Shown here: in pieces, positions 1 to 8,300 of the stretch
How the letters are laid out: every line of letters begins with the position of its first letter
Numbering within the stretch: position 1 is the stretch's first letter
The notes under the pieces: model-generated
What the model was told of the DNA's origin: nothing
Database searches by the model: none
What the model saw: the letters and a program-made list of their open reading frames with translations, nothing else
Source of the DNA: Bacteroidales bacterium UBA7569
GTDB lineage: Bacteria; Bacteroidota; Bacteroidia; Bacteroidales; Paludibacteraceae
Assembly: GCA_002477945.1 (NCBI GenBank)
Contig: DLLF01000006.1
Span: 40,455 to 104,454, forward strand
Direction: 5' to 3'
Length of the DNA stretch: 64,000 nt
Translations under genes and position numbers: made by a program

Positions 1-696
1 GTGCTTTCTATCGTGCAGGGAACTGTTCGCTACGATAACCATAAGAACCTCACATGGGACAACTCCTTGGAGTGGCGGATGGGTTTCAATACGGTCACGG
101 GCGATTCGCTGCGCAAGGTGAATACCAACGACGACCTCTTCCGTCTCTATACCAAGTTGGGTGTGAAAGCCTTTGGAAAGTTCTCCTATTCCTTGTCCGC
201 AGAGTTTCAGACGCAGTTCTTCAATACATGGAAAGAAAATCAACTGACCTTGAAGACTGGACCTTTCACTCCTGTCCGCCTCAATGTCTCGCTGGGTCTC
301 GATTATAAGCCGGTCAAGGGACTCTCTATCGTCTTCGCACCGCTCACCTATAAGTTGATTTATGCCAACGATACTTCCCACGTGGCATCAACTGTTTTCG
401 GTATCGATAATGGTAAGAATGTGTTAAACGATTTGGGTAGTTCCGTCCGTATGGATTGGACTTGGAAACCGGTGCGGGAAATTGCATTGGATAGCAAACT
501 CTATTTCTATACCAACTATCAGCGTGTGGAAATCGATTGGGAAATTGTCTGCAACTTCATTATCAACCGCTTCTTCTCTGCTCGCTTGATGTTGCACCCC
601 CGCTACGACAATACGGCGATACCTGAGGACGGTAAGCGGGCTAAAATACAGTTCAAGGAGATGCTTTCTGTCGGCTTTGCCCACAAATTCCATTGA
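1..696 (+). CDS. C-terminal part of a DUF3078-type outer-membrane beta-barrel protein (5' end outside window)
   Basis: The open frame runs from the first base to a TGA at 694-696, so the true start is probably upstream of the window. The visible 231 residues alternate aromatic and polar residues in repeated amphipathic beta strands and end in FAHKFH, a C-terminal aromatic pattern usual for outer-membrane barrels. The overall look, including strands such as VGFAHKFH and LSLGLDYKPV-like segments, fits the DUF3078 family of Bacteroidota, whose function is not established. No signal peptide is visible because the N terminus is missing. The GTG at base 1 could be read as a start but there is no reason to prefer it. 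Family assignment is moderately sure; function is unknown. Confidence 0.6.
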   Translation: MLSIVQGTVRYDNHKNLTWDNSLEWRMGFNTVTGDSLRKVNTNDDLFRLYTKLGVKAFGKFSYSLSAEFQTQFFNTWKENQLTLKTGPFTPVRLNVSLGLDYKPVKGLSIVFAPLTYKLIYANDTSHVASTVFGIDNGKNVLNDLGSSVRMDWTWKPVREIALDSKLYFYTNYQRVEIDWEIVCNFIINRFFSARLMLHPRYDNTAIPEDGKRAKIQFKEMLSVGFAHKFH

Positions 697-733
697 TGTG
701 GTTTCTGTGCAACTCCCTGTAACCTGCTCATTG

Positions 734-771
734 CGACCCCTCAACGAGACCTCAAGCATCCCTCATCGAGA
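734..771 (+). repeat. Dispersed intergenic repeat, family B
   Basis: A CGACCCCTCA-type block followed by GAGACCTCAAGC and CCCTCATCGAG. It is one of several copies in intergenic gaps of this window (reverse copy at 10854-10896; forward copies at 22627, 34954, 45820 and 57799). It lies directly before a family A hairpin repeat. Confidence 0.7.
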
Positions 772-811
772 TCTGAATGGGAGAATGACAAAATTGAATA
801 ATGGAAACATT

Positions 812-843
812 AGCCCCTCCTTTGGAGGGGTTGGGGAGGTCTT
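812..843 (+). repeat. Dispersed intergenic repeat, family A (hairpin)
   Basis: AGCCCCTCCTTTGGAGGGG forms a short CCCCTCC/GGAGGGG hairpin and is followed by a G-rich GGGGAGGTC tail. Close copies are at 2924-2953 and 22693-22723, with a decayed one at 45948-45976. Confidence 0.7.
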
Positions 844-884
844 AATGGTTCTTTATGACGGAGTCCTCTCTGTGTTATATGGAA

Positions 885-1376
885 TCATCGGATCGGCACC
901 ACGATATTCCGCGTGGCCGGCGAGAACTTCGAATCGGTTACTGCCGTAAATGTCAGGGTGGGGGAACCGGTCTGCAAGGCTCTGAACTCTATGGGCAGAC
1001 TCATGTAATAATAGCCGACAGGCAGGTTGATCACGCCGTTCAGCGTATCTGATGTGGCAAGCATGGTGCTGCGCAGATCATCGTATAACTTTATCTCAAG
1101 GTCCAGAAAAGCCTTGTCCCACGCCACTTCGCCCGAAAGAAGATTGTTTCCCACGGAAGTGTATGCCACTACGAAGTTTACCGTATCACCCCTCTCTATT
1201 GTGTCAAGCATAATCTGCTGGCTCGCTTCGTTGATGTGAAGCAGCAATGTATCCTGATGATTTCTTATGAATACGCTGTTCCCGATGCGGGGAGTGTAGT
1301 GCGATTCCGATTTGTCCAGGCAACCAGACATAAGAACCGGCAAAGAAATGAGAAACAAATACATCAACTTTTTCAT
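885..1376 (-). CDS. Small lipoprotein of unknown function
   Basis: 163 residues from an ATG at 1376. This start is chosen over longer in-frame starts because it gives a lipoprotein signal peptide: MKKLMYLFLISLPVLMSGC with the acylated cysteine at residue 19. Longer versions would also run through the tRNA gene. The mature part is rich in beta-forming segments and hydroxyl residues, with no catalytic motif I recognise, and ends in NIVVPIR. It probably sits in the periplasm or at the outer membrane. It lies downstream of tRNA-Leu on the same strand and could be read from the tRNA promoter. It converges on the end of the DUF3078 gene. Function unknown. Confidence 0.7.
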   Translation of the reverse strand: MKKLMYLFLISLPVLMSGCLDKSESHYTPRIGNSVFIRNHQDTLLLHINEASQQIMLDTIERGDTVNFVVAYTSVGNNLLSGEVAWDKAFLDLEIKLYDDLRSTMLATSDTLNGVINLPVGYYYMSLPIEFRALQTGSPTLTFTAVTDSKFSPATRNIVVPIR

Positions 1377-1412
1377 GAGGATTACTTGTAAACTGTAGGT
1401 GAAACTTGAATC

Positions 1413-1444
1413 ATTGTATAAGCAAGGAAAATATCGTACCTTTG
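1413..1444 (+). promoter_or_regulatory. Bacteroidota-type promoter, plus strand, antisense to tRNA-Leu
   Basis: ATTG at 1413-1416, a 20-base spacer, then TACCTTTG at 1437-1444. It points to the right across the minus-strand tRNA gene towards the M16 peptidase start at 1632, which would give a leader of about 180 bases antisense to the tRNA. Confidence 0.55.
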
Positions 1445-1495
1445 CGCCCGTTCGTTTTCCTTTGCAGGTACTCTCTGAATGGCTTCGTTCGGGAG

Positions 1496-1577
1496 TGCGG
1501 CATATAGGACTCGAACCTACACGACTTGCGTCACCAGATCCTAAGTCTGGCGCGGCTACCAATTACGCCAATGCCGC
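1496..1577 (-). tRNA. tRNA-Leu (anticodon UAG)
   Basis: On the minus strand the acceptor arms GCGGCAT and ATGCCGC pair over 7 bp, with discriminator A. The D arm GGC/GCC, the anticodon arm CCAGA-CTTAGGA-TCTGG (anticodon TAG, reads CUA codons), a long variable arm TGACGCAAGTCGT and the T arm GTAGG-TTCGAGT-CCTAT are all present. The long variable arm is the class II form expected for leucine. CCA is not encoded. Confidence 0.95.
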
Positions 1578-1586
1578 AATACTCCG

Positions 1587-1618
1587 CAAAGGTACGAACA
1601 AAATTCAATCTGCACAAC
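1587..1618 (-). promoter_or_regulatory. Promoter of tRNA-Leu
   Basis: On the minus strand TTG (complement of 1615-1617), a 20-base spacer and TACCTTTG (complement of 1587-1594), ending about 10 bases before the mature tRNA 5' end. Confidence 0.75.
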
Positions 1619-1631
1619 CAAACAAAGAAAA

Positions 1632-2861
1632 ATGTCAGAAGACTCAACATATTATTGTCAACTTGACAACGGCATCCGTCTGGTACACCGTCAGACAATT
1701 TCCCCGGTATCCTGTCTCGGACTGATGGTTGGCGCAGGTACGCGTGACGAAAATCCGAAAGAAAATGGTATCGCACATTTCGTGGAGCATGCCGTCTTCA
1801 AAGGAACAACATCGCTCACATCAAGGCAGATCATCAATCGGATTGAAAATGTAGGGTGCGACCTCAATGCCTATACCACTAAAGAGGAAACCACCTTCTA
1901 TGCTTCCACGCTTACTACCTACTATGAACGCGCTTTGCGGTTGATAACCGATATGGTCTTCCGCCCCTCTTTCCCTGCGGAAGAATTGCGAAAAGAACGT
2001 CTGGTTATCTACGATGAAATAGAGTCTTACAACGATTCTCCGTCCGAACTGATTTACGACGATTTCGAAAACTTGATATTTCGGGAGCATCCTTTGCACA
2101 GCCCCGTATTGGGAGAACCGAAAACGTTGCGATGGCTTACGGGAGAAAAATTGCATCGTTTCATGTGCGATGCCTACAATACCGATGCAATGGTCTTCTT
2201 TTCATTGTCTTCACTTCCTTTTTCCAAGGTGAAGCGGTTGGCGGAAAAACATCTCGGCGATAGTCCTTACCATTGCCGCACTTTCCAGCGCCAACCCCCA
2301 ACCGGCTATCGTCCCGCCGAAGCGGTCTTCCACAAACATACCCACCAGACGCACTGTATGCTGGGCGGACTTGCCTATCCCGTCGGGCATACCGACCAAC
2401 TCGGATTGTATCTTCTCAATAATATCCTTGGGGGGGCAGGCATGAATTCTCTGCTCAACTTGGCGGTACGGGAAAAAAACGGACTGGTCTATACGATAGA
2501 GTCCAACTATACACCATTGTCCGACACGGGATATTGGTCAGTCTATTTCGCTTCGGAGGAAAACAACAAAGAACGTTGCCTGGCATTGGTCAACAAGCAA
2601 CTGCAACGGCTCATCGACAAACCGATGAGCCCCGTGACGCTGCGTAAGTATCAGCGGCAATTGCTCGGACAAATGGCGATTATGGCGGAAAACGGAGAAA
2701 ATAACGCTCTTTCTATGGCAAAACAGGTGTTGTATCAGAATGTCGCCCCCGTGTGGCAAACTGCTTACAGAAAGATAGAACAACTCACCCCTGCCGACCT
2801 TTTCCGTATCGCCAACGAGTGCTATCGCCCATCTTCCCTCTCTCTGCTGCAATACTGCTGA
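1632..2861 (+). CDS. M16 family zinc metallopeptidase (insulinase-like)
   Basis: 409 residues, close to the usual length of single-gene bacterial M16 peptidases (about 410-430). The inverted zinc motif HxxEH is seen as H49-F-V-E52-H53, with the third ligand E129 in VIYDEI at the family spacing of 76 residues after H53. The C-terminal half carries the REKNGLVY motif (near residue 280), the Arg-Tyr element that contacts substrate in the partner lobe. The ATG at 1632 starts SEDSTYYCQLDNGIRLV, the usual M16 opening strand with no signal peptide, so the enzyme is likely cytoplasmic. A plus-strand promoter at 1413-1444 could drive it. The family degrades peptides or unfolded proteins; the substrate here is not known. 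Confidence 0.9.
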   Translation: MSEDSTYYCQLDNGIRLVHRQTISPVSCLGLMVGAGTRDENPKENGIAHFVEHAVFKGTTSLTSRQIINRIENVGCDLNAYTTKEETTFYASTLTTYYERALRLITDMVFRPSFPAEELRKERLVIYDEIESYNDSPSELIYDDFENLIFREHPLHSPVLGEPKTLRWLTGEKLHRFMCDAYNTDAMVFFSLSSLPFSKVKRLAEKHLGDSPYHCRTFQRQPPTGYRPAEAVFHKHTHQTHCMLGGLAYPVGHTDQLGLYLLNNILGGAGMNSLLNLAVREKNGLVYTIESNYTPLSDTGYWSVYFASEENNKERCLALVNKQLQRLIDKPMSPVTLRKYQRQLLGQMAIMAENGENNALSMAKQVLYQNVAPVWQTAYRKIEQLTPADLFRIANECYRPSSLSLLQYC

Positions 2862-2923
2862 TTATCTGGCGGACATTTTTCTCTTTCTTTTTCGTGTTTG
2901 CATTTCATCAACTATAAACTGAA

Positions 2924-2953
2924 AGCCCCTCCTTTGGAGGGGGAGGGGAGGTC
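2924..2953 (+). repeat. Dispersed intergenic repeat, family A (hairpin)
   Basis: AGCCCCTCCTTTGGAGGGGG followed by a GGGAGGTC tail. The first 19 bases match the copy at 812. Confidence 0.7.
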
Positions 2954-3055
2954 TCCCTTCTCTCTCAAATAATGTGCCAATCGGCGATATTCTCTTCTTG
3001 TGACGGTATAAACGTATAAAATCGGACATTTTGAAACAAAAAAAGCGAATTTTCT

Positions 3056-3071
3056 TTCCAAGTGCTTGGAA
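3056..3071. promoter_or_regulatory. Perfect 16-bp palindrome overlapping the susC promoter, possible operator
   Basis: TTCCAAGTGCTTGGAA is fully palindromic, and its right half covers the CTTG -33 element of the promoter. A protein bound here would block the promoter. That is inference only; no regulator is encoded next to it. Confidence 0.4.
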
Positions 3072-3096
3072 TCTTTGGAAAGAAATTATATCTTTG
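3065..3096 (+). promoter_or_regulatory. Promoter of the susC-susD operon
   Basis: CTTG at 3065-3068, a 20-base spacer and TATCTTTG at 3089-3096. The predicted transcript starts near 3102, giving a leader of roughly 100 bases before the susC ATG at 3208. Confidence 0.75.
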
Positions 3097-3207
3097 CAAG
3101 CAATTTTCCTTACAATGATAACTATGACCTGTTGAAAGGGCATAGAGAAAAGGGAAAAGTCCGCAAAACGAAAGTAAGTATAGATTGATATAATAAATGT
3201 TGTTTTT

Positions 3208-6200
3208 ATGAAGAAATTGTTTACGTTGTTCACTCTTTGTGCTTTGAGTCTGAGTCTGTTTGCTCAAAGCAGAAAGGTTAGTGGTATTGTCGTGGACGAA
3301 GGAGGTGAACCTGTGATAGGTGCCAGTATTTTGGTGACAGGGTCAAGCCTGGGTACAATCTCCGACTACGATGGAAATTTTGAGTTGACGGTGCCGGAAT
3401 CGGCGAAAACGCTTACGGTCTCTTATATGGGTATGGCTACTCAGGAGGTCGCTGTCCGTGAGAATATGCGTATCGTGATGCACGAATCCACGGAGCAACT
3501 CCAAGAGGTGATTGCCATCGCCTATGGCAATGCGCCCAAGGGAAGTTTTGCGGGTTCGGCACAAGCCGTAAGTGCAGAGAATATAGAAAAGAAAAACCCT
3601 TCCGAAATATCCAAGGCTTTGGCGGGTGAGGTTGCCGGCGTGCAAGTGATTAACACATCCGGACAGCCGGGTACCAATGCCACGCTCCGTATTCGTGGTT
3701 TGGGGTCTATCAACGCAAGTTCCGCACCGCTCTACGTGGTGGATGGTGTGCCTTATGATGGCGACATCTCGTCCATTGACCCGGGTGACATCGCTTCCAC
3801 TACCATCCTGAAGGATGCAACGGCTACCTCTCTTTATGGCTCGCGTGGTGCCAATGGTGTCGTGCTTATCACAACCAAGAAAGGTACTTCTGGTGAAGAG
3901 GCGAAGATCGATGTGGACGTAAAGTATGGTGCCAATATGCGCTTGCTTCCGCTCTATGACGTCATCACAAGCCCCGAGGAGTATATGGTGTTGGGTTGGA
4001 CGGGTTTGTACAATCAGAACCGCGCAAAAGGAGGAAACGAAGAGGGGGCTGTCAAGTATGCTAACAACAATTTGGTTGGGGAAAATGGTATTCCTGCCTA
4101 CTATAACCTCTGGTCGCAGGATGGCTCAAGTACGCCTGCCAATGGGAATACGCTCATCAATCCGTATGCTGCCAATGGATCGGTGAATCCTACATTCTCT
4201 GATCTTCCGCGGCGGAAGGGCTACACCAATCTGGAATCATGGGAAGATGCTATCTTCCGCGTGGGACAGAAAGCGGAGGCCACGGTGAAAATCCGTGGTG
4301 GTAACGAGAAAACCACCTACTACACTTCGTTTGGTTATTTGAAGGACGAGGGCTACTACCAGTCTTCCGACTTCAACCGTTTCTCGGTGCGCTCCAATAT
4401 CGAATATGATGCCAAGAAGTGGCTGAAAGGAAAACTTAATATGGCGTACGCTTATTCCGAGATGAATAATCCTACGCAGGAGGAAGGGTCCGGCAGCGGC
4501 GTAACTATGAACAATGGTTTCTACTATGTGAACGTAATTCCCCCCATCTACCCCGTCTATTTGCGTAATGCGGACGGTACATTGGCTACTTCGCCCTATC
4601 ATGCGGGTTATGCCTATGACTATACCACCGATGTGAATGGACAAACTACAAACCGTCTCTTCGGTCTCGGCATCAACCCTGCAGGTGCTTTGCGCTTGGA
4701 TAAACAGCAGACAAAACAGCATCAGGTGGCTACAACGGGTTCCTTGGAGTTCAAACTCTACAAAGGCTTGAAGTTTACGGCTAACGTGGGTATGCAGTAT
4801 TTGGGATCGCGTGGAAACGAACTGACCAACAAGTATTATGGTGATGGTGCTGGCACGGGATATATCTCCACAACGCAGTATAACTATTTGAGTTTGACGG
4901 CAAACCAACTTCTGGAGTACAACAATACCTTTGCAGAACACTCCATCCGTGCATTGGCTGGTCACGAGACCAACTTCTACACCGTGAACTACCTGTATGG
5001 TGCGCAGAAAGGTATTGCCGACAACAATGTACCGGAACTGAACAACGCCATCGTGATGAATGGGGTCGCGGGTGGCGCGCAAACGGCAACGCTGGAAAGT
5101 TATCTCGCAACCGTTAGTTATGGTTATGATGAACGCTATATGCTCACGGCGAACTATCGTGCCGATGGTTCCAGCAAGTTTGCAAAAGGTCACCGATGGG
5201 GACACTTCGGTTCCGTGGGAGCCGCATGGAACTTTACCAACGAATCTTTCTTGCAGGAAGCCGATTGGTTGAAGAATGGTAAACTGCGTGCAAGTTGGGG
5301 TGTCTTGGGTAACCAGGAAGTGGGCGACTATCTCTATAGCGACCACTATTCCATAGTCAATATCGAAGGTAGCACGGGCTATCTCTGGGGATTCCGTGGT
5401 AATCCAGATCTGACGTGGGAACGGGCACAGATGGTGGACATCGGTTTGGAATTTGATATATCCAAGTATCTGACCGCCGAGATAGACTACTTCTACAAGA
5501 TGACCGACAACATGATATTCAGCCGCTATGTGGCTTCTTCGCAAGGCTATTCCGGCTACTATACCAACGATGCCAAGATGGCAAACCAGGGTGTTGAATT
5601 CCAGTTCAATGTACATGCGGTGGACACACGTAATGTGAAACTTGATATACGATTGAACGGTGCTCACTATACCAACAAGATGTTGGAAATGCCTGTCAAC
5701 CGCATCCTCGAAGACGGAACGCCCGAACGTATGGTCATGAGCGGCGGTATGAGTGTCGGGCATTCCCTATATGATTGGTATATGCCGCACTATGCGGGAA
5801 TCGATGAGAAAGGTAATGCGCTCTATGATGTTTACTACGATGCAAGCAAGGGCGAGTTCAATCCTGAAGACTCCAACTTCCAGGAGGCTACCATCGCTAC
5901 GGGTGCCAACTATATCGCTTCTCTGCATGAGTATCAACTGAAAAACCCGAATGCGGATATCCGCAAAGTGTCGGTTAGCGGAGAAGAGGCTGTCTATGCA
6001 ACAAGTCTCTATGTAACGGACAAACGCGGTAAAATCAAGTCGGCTATACCCGACTTGAGCGGTGGTTTCGGATTCGATCTGGAAGTGTATGGCGTAACGC
6101 TATCGGCTTCCTGCTCCTATGGCATCGGTGGCTGGGGCTACGATAATGTCTATCAGACCTTGATGACACCCGACCAGGTGGGTAAGTACAACTGGCACGT

Positions 6201-6534
6201 GGATATGAGAAATGCTTGGACAGAATGGGGAGGGGGTACGCTTCCAAAGTTGGATAACAACAACGACCAATATGCTGCCATGTCTTCCGACCGCTTCCTC
6301 ACCAGCAATTCCTATCTCTCGCTCAACAACGTGAGCATAGGCTACCGCTTCCCGAAGAAACTGATTGAGAAGATCAAGTTGGAGAGCCTGCAGTTATGGG
6401 TGGCAGGAGACAATCTTTGCATCGCTACGGCACGCCATGGCTACAACCCGATGGTCAGCGGAGATGGTTCGTCCAGTACCCACCAATATACACCGCTCTC
6501 CACCATAATGGGCGGCATCCGCTTGACATTCTAA
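3208..6534 (+). CDS. SusC family TonB-dependent outer-membrane transporter
   Basis: 1108 residues. The signal peptide ends at FAQ (about residue 20). A carboxypeptidase-regulatory-like Ig domain follows (about 22-105; VSGIVVDEGGEPVIGASI, GTISDYDGNFEL), then the plug domain (about 115-225) with the classical LRIRGLGSINASSAPLYVVD and LYGSRGANGVVLITTKKG motifs, and a 22-strand type barrel to the C terminus, ending GGIRLTF. SusC proteins import oligosaccharides or peptides through the outer membrane using TonB energy, with a SusD lipoprotein as lid. The susD gene follows after 29 bases. No glycoside hydrolase lies in the locus, so the substrate cannot be read from context; a peptide substrate is possible. 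Confidence 0.95.
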   Translation: MKKLFTLFTLCALSLSLFAQSRKVSGIVVDEGGEPVIGASILVTGSSLGTISDYDGNFELTVPESAKTLTVSYMGMATQEVAVRENMRIVMHESTEQLQEVIAIAYGNAPKGSFAGSAQAVSAENIEKKNPSEISKALAGEVAGVQVINTSGQPGTNATLRIRGLGSINASSAPLYVVDGVPYDGDISSIDPGDIASTTILKDATATSLYGSRGANGVVLITTKKGTSGEEAKIDVDVKYGANMRLLPLYDVITSPEEYMVLGWTGLYNQNRAKGGNEEGAVKYANNNLVGENGIPAYYNLWSQDGSSTPANGNTLINPYAANGSVNPTFSDLPRRKGYTNLESWEDAIFRVGQKAEATVKIRGGNEKTTYYTSFGYLKDEGYYQSSDFNRFSVRSNIEYDAKKWLKGKLNMAYAYSEMNNPTQEEGSGSGVTMNNGFYYVNVIPPIYPVYLRNADGTLATSPYHAGYAYDYTTDVNGQTTNRLFGLGINPAGALRLDKQQTKQHQVATTGSLEFKLYKGLKFTANVGMQYLGSRGNELTNKYYGDGAGTGYISTTQYNYLSLTANQLLEYNNTFAEHSIRALAGHETNFYTVNYLYGAQKGIADNNVPELNNAIVMNGVAGGAQTATLESYLATVSYGYDERYMLTANYRADGSSKFAKGHRWGHFGSVGAAWNFTNESFLQEADWLKNGKLRASWGVLGNQEVGDYLYSDHYSIVNIEGSTGYLWGFRGNPDLTWERAQMVDIGLEFDISKYLTAEIDYFYKMTDNMIFSRYVASSQGYSGYYTNDAKMANQGVEFQFNVHAVDTRNVKLDIRLNGAHYTNKMLEMPVNRILEDGTPERMVMSGGMSVGHSLYDWYMPHYAGIDEKGNALYDVYYDASKGEFNPEDSNFQEATIATGANYIASLHEYQLKNPNADIRKVSVSGEEAVYATSLYVTDKRGKIKSAIPDLSGGFGFDLEVYGVTLSASCSYGIGGWGYDNVYQTLMTPDQVGKYNWHVDMRNAWTEWGGGTLPKLDNNNDQYAAMSSDRFLTSNSYLSLNNVSIGYRFPKKLIEKIKLESLQLWVAGDNLCIATARHGYNPMVSGDGSSSTHQYTPLSTIMGGIRLTF

Positions 6535-6563
6535 GTTAACAACCCTGTAAATAAGTGAAGATT

Positions 6564-8129
6564 ATGAAACTGAGAAATATAGTATATATAGTTGGTAGTG
6601 TGTTCCTGTTGGCATCATGCTCCGAGAGTTTCTTGAGCCATGACCCGCAAAACGGAACATTGTTGGAAGACCAGTTTGCCGGTATGGACGATGCATTGGA
6701 AGGAAGTGCCCGTTCGCTCTACTCGGTTCTATATGAGTATGGAGGTGACCACGACAGTTTCGGACAACGTTCCCTCGATATGTATGGCGACCTCACAAGT
6801 GGTGATATGGCTATGACCTCTGCAGGATACGGCTGGTTCGAAGCAGATGAACGAGGCAGATCGTATGCCTATCGCGCTTCCGGAACTTGGTACTACTACT
6901 ATCGGATCATCCGTCTGTGCAACACGGTGATTAGTGCAATCGACAAGATCGGCGTACCCGCACTCCCTGCCGACAACAACCTGAGCAATGGTTTCTACTA
7001 TGGCGAGATGTTGGCAATGCGCGGTTGGGCGTATGCAGGCTTGATGCGCTATTTCGCACCACCTTCCGATCTTATCGCCAATATGGAAACGGAACCCGCT
7101 GTTCCGCTCTATACGGAAGTGGAGTTCTCCCAAAAGGATCTCCTCGGTGCGCCTCGTGCTACGGTGGCTGCCGTTTATGCACGGATCGAAGAAGACCTTA
7201 AGTTGGCAATCGACTACTTGGATGCCTACCATGAAGCAGGTTTCGACCGCAATTCCAAACTCGAAGTCAATGCCGACGTGGCTCGCTTGATTCTTGCGTA
7301 TGCCTATATCAACAAGGGAGGCAAAGAATCCTACGACAAAGCCTACAATCTGGCAGACTCTGTGATAAAGGAAAACAATTTCACAATCCTGCCTAATGCC
7401 AAACTGCTGACCACAGGGTTCTCCGATGTATCCGAGTCTTCCTGGATGTGGGGACAGGATGTGACGGTGGAAAACACGACGGCACTCGCTTCTTTCTTCG
7501 GACAGGTGGATGTCCATACCTATTCCTATGCCGCTGCCGGCGACATCAAGGGTATTGACGAAGCCCTCTTCAACCAGATAAAGAAAATGGGTTGGGACGG
7601 TCGTGTCAATTGGTTCAATGAGAAACGCAAGTACGCACCCGAAGGAAAGTTCTACAATGTCTCTACCAAGAATACCACCAACCTCAACGAGGTGGACAGA
7701 AACTGGCTCTGCGATAATGTCTTCATGCGTATTGAGTTGGCATATCTCATCGCTGCTGAAGCGGCGTTGAATAAAACTACCCCCGACCTCGCTGCGGCGC
7801 GCGACTATCTGGATGCTATCATGTCGCAGCGTTTGCTGGAGGATGCCGATGCGCAAGACTTGTATGATGACTACAAAGCATCGCTCACAACAGCGGATGC
7901 ACTCACCGATGCCTTGATCTACAACTGGCGTGTGGAGTTGTGGGGCGAAGGCTATGCCATGCAGACCGTACGCCGACTGAACCATACACCTGCTCTCGGC
8001 ACGAACCACTTGGGCGGTAGCAAGCAGATAAATTACGCTACAACCCAGTTCACATGGCGTATCCCCTCGTCAGAGACACGCTACAATCCCTACATCGCCG
8101 ACGACGAATTGGCAGAAGATACTAAATAA
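6564..8129 (+). CDS. SusD/RagB family outer-membrane lipoprotein
   Basis: 521 residues from the ATG at 6564. An in-frame GTG 9 bases earlier is less likely. The lipoprotein signal peptide is MKLRNIVYIVGSVFLLASC, with the lipid-attachment Cys at 19. The SusD-like N-terminal region with paired helices (YYYRIIRLCNTVISAIDKI; RGWAYAGLMRYFAPP) and the C-terminal RagB/SusD region with FMRIELAYLIAAEAALNK (about residue 390) and NWRVELWGEGYAMQTVRRLN (about 460) are present. It forms the substrate-binding lid of the SusC transporter encoded directly upstream and is in the same transcript. Substrate not known. Confidence 0.93.
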   Translation: MKLRNIVYIVGSVFLLASCSESFLSHDPQNGTLLEDQFAGMDDALEGSARSLYSVLYEYGGDHDSFGQRSLDMYGDLTSGDMAMTSAGYGWFEADERGRSYAYRASGTWYYYYRIIRLCNTVISAIDKIGVPALPADNNLSNGFYYGEMLAMRGWAYAGLMRYFAPPSDLIANMETEPAVPLYTEVEFSQKDLLGAPRATVAAVYARIEEDLKLAIDYLDAYHEAGFDRNSKLEVNADVARLILAYAYINKGGKESYDKAYNLADSVIKENNFTILPNAKLLTTGFSDVSESSWMWGQDVTVENTTALASFFGQVDVHTYSYAAAGDIKGIDEALFNQIKKMGWDGRVNWFNEKRKYAPEGKFYNVSTKNTTNLNEVDRNWLCDNVFMRIELAYLIAAEAALNKTTPDLAAARDYLDAIMSQRLLEDADAQDLYDDYKASLTTADALTDALIYNWRVELWGEGYAMQTVRRLNHTPALGTNHLGGSKQINYATTQFTWRIPSSETRYNPYIADDELAEDTK

Positions 8130-8300
8130 CAGCCCGGTGCGATACTGCGAAAGCAACTCGCTAAAGATGTAACAACGAATAGGCTGGAGATGCCTGATAA
8201 CAACTGAACTGAAAAATAAGAAGAAGTTACAGGCAAACTACAAACAAATTACAGGCAAACTATAAGTTAAACGGGGGATACCCCTCAAAATTTTAAGTGT

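Larger units (their letters stand above)
2862..3207. other. Intergenic region before susC
   Basis: 346 bases with no gene. It holds a family A repeat (2924-2953), a 16-bp palindrome (3056-3071) and the susC promoter (3065-3096). The remainder shows nothing I can assign. Confidence 0.6.

Noticed and set aside
4237..5763. A 508-codon minus-strand frame inside susC
   Set aside because: It lies fully within a clear SusC coding sequence and its translation is His/Ile/Val-rich shadow sequence with no domain.
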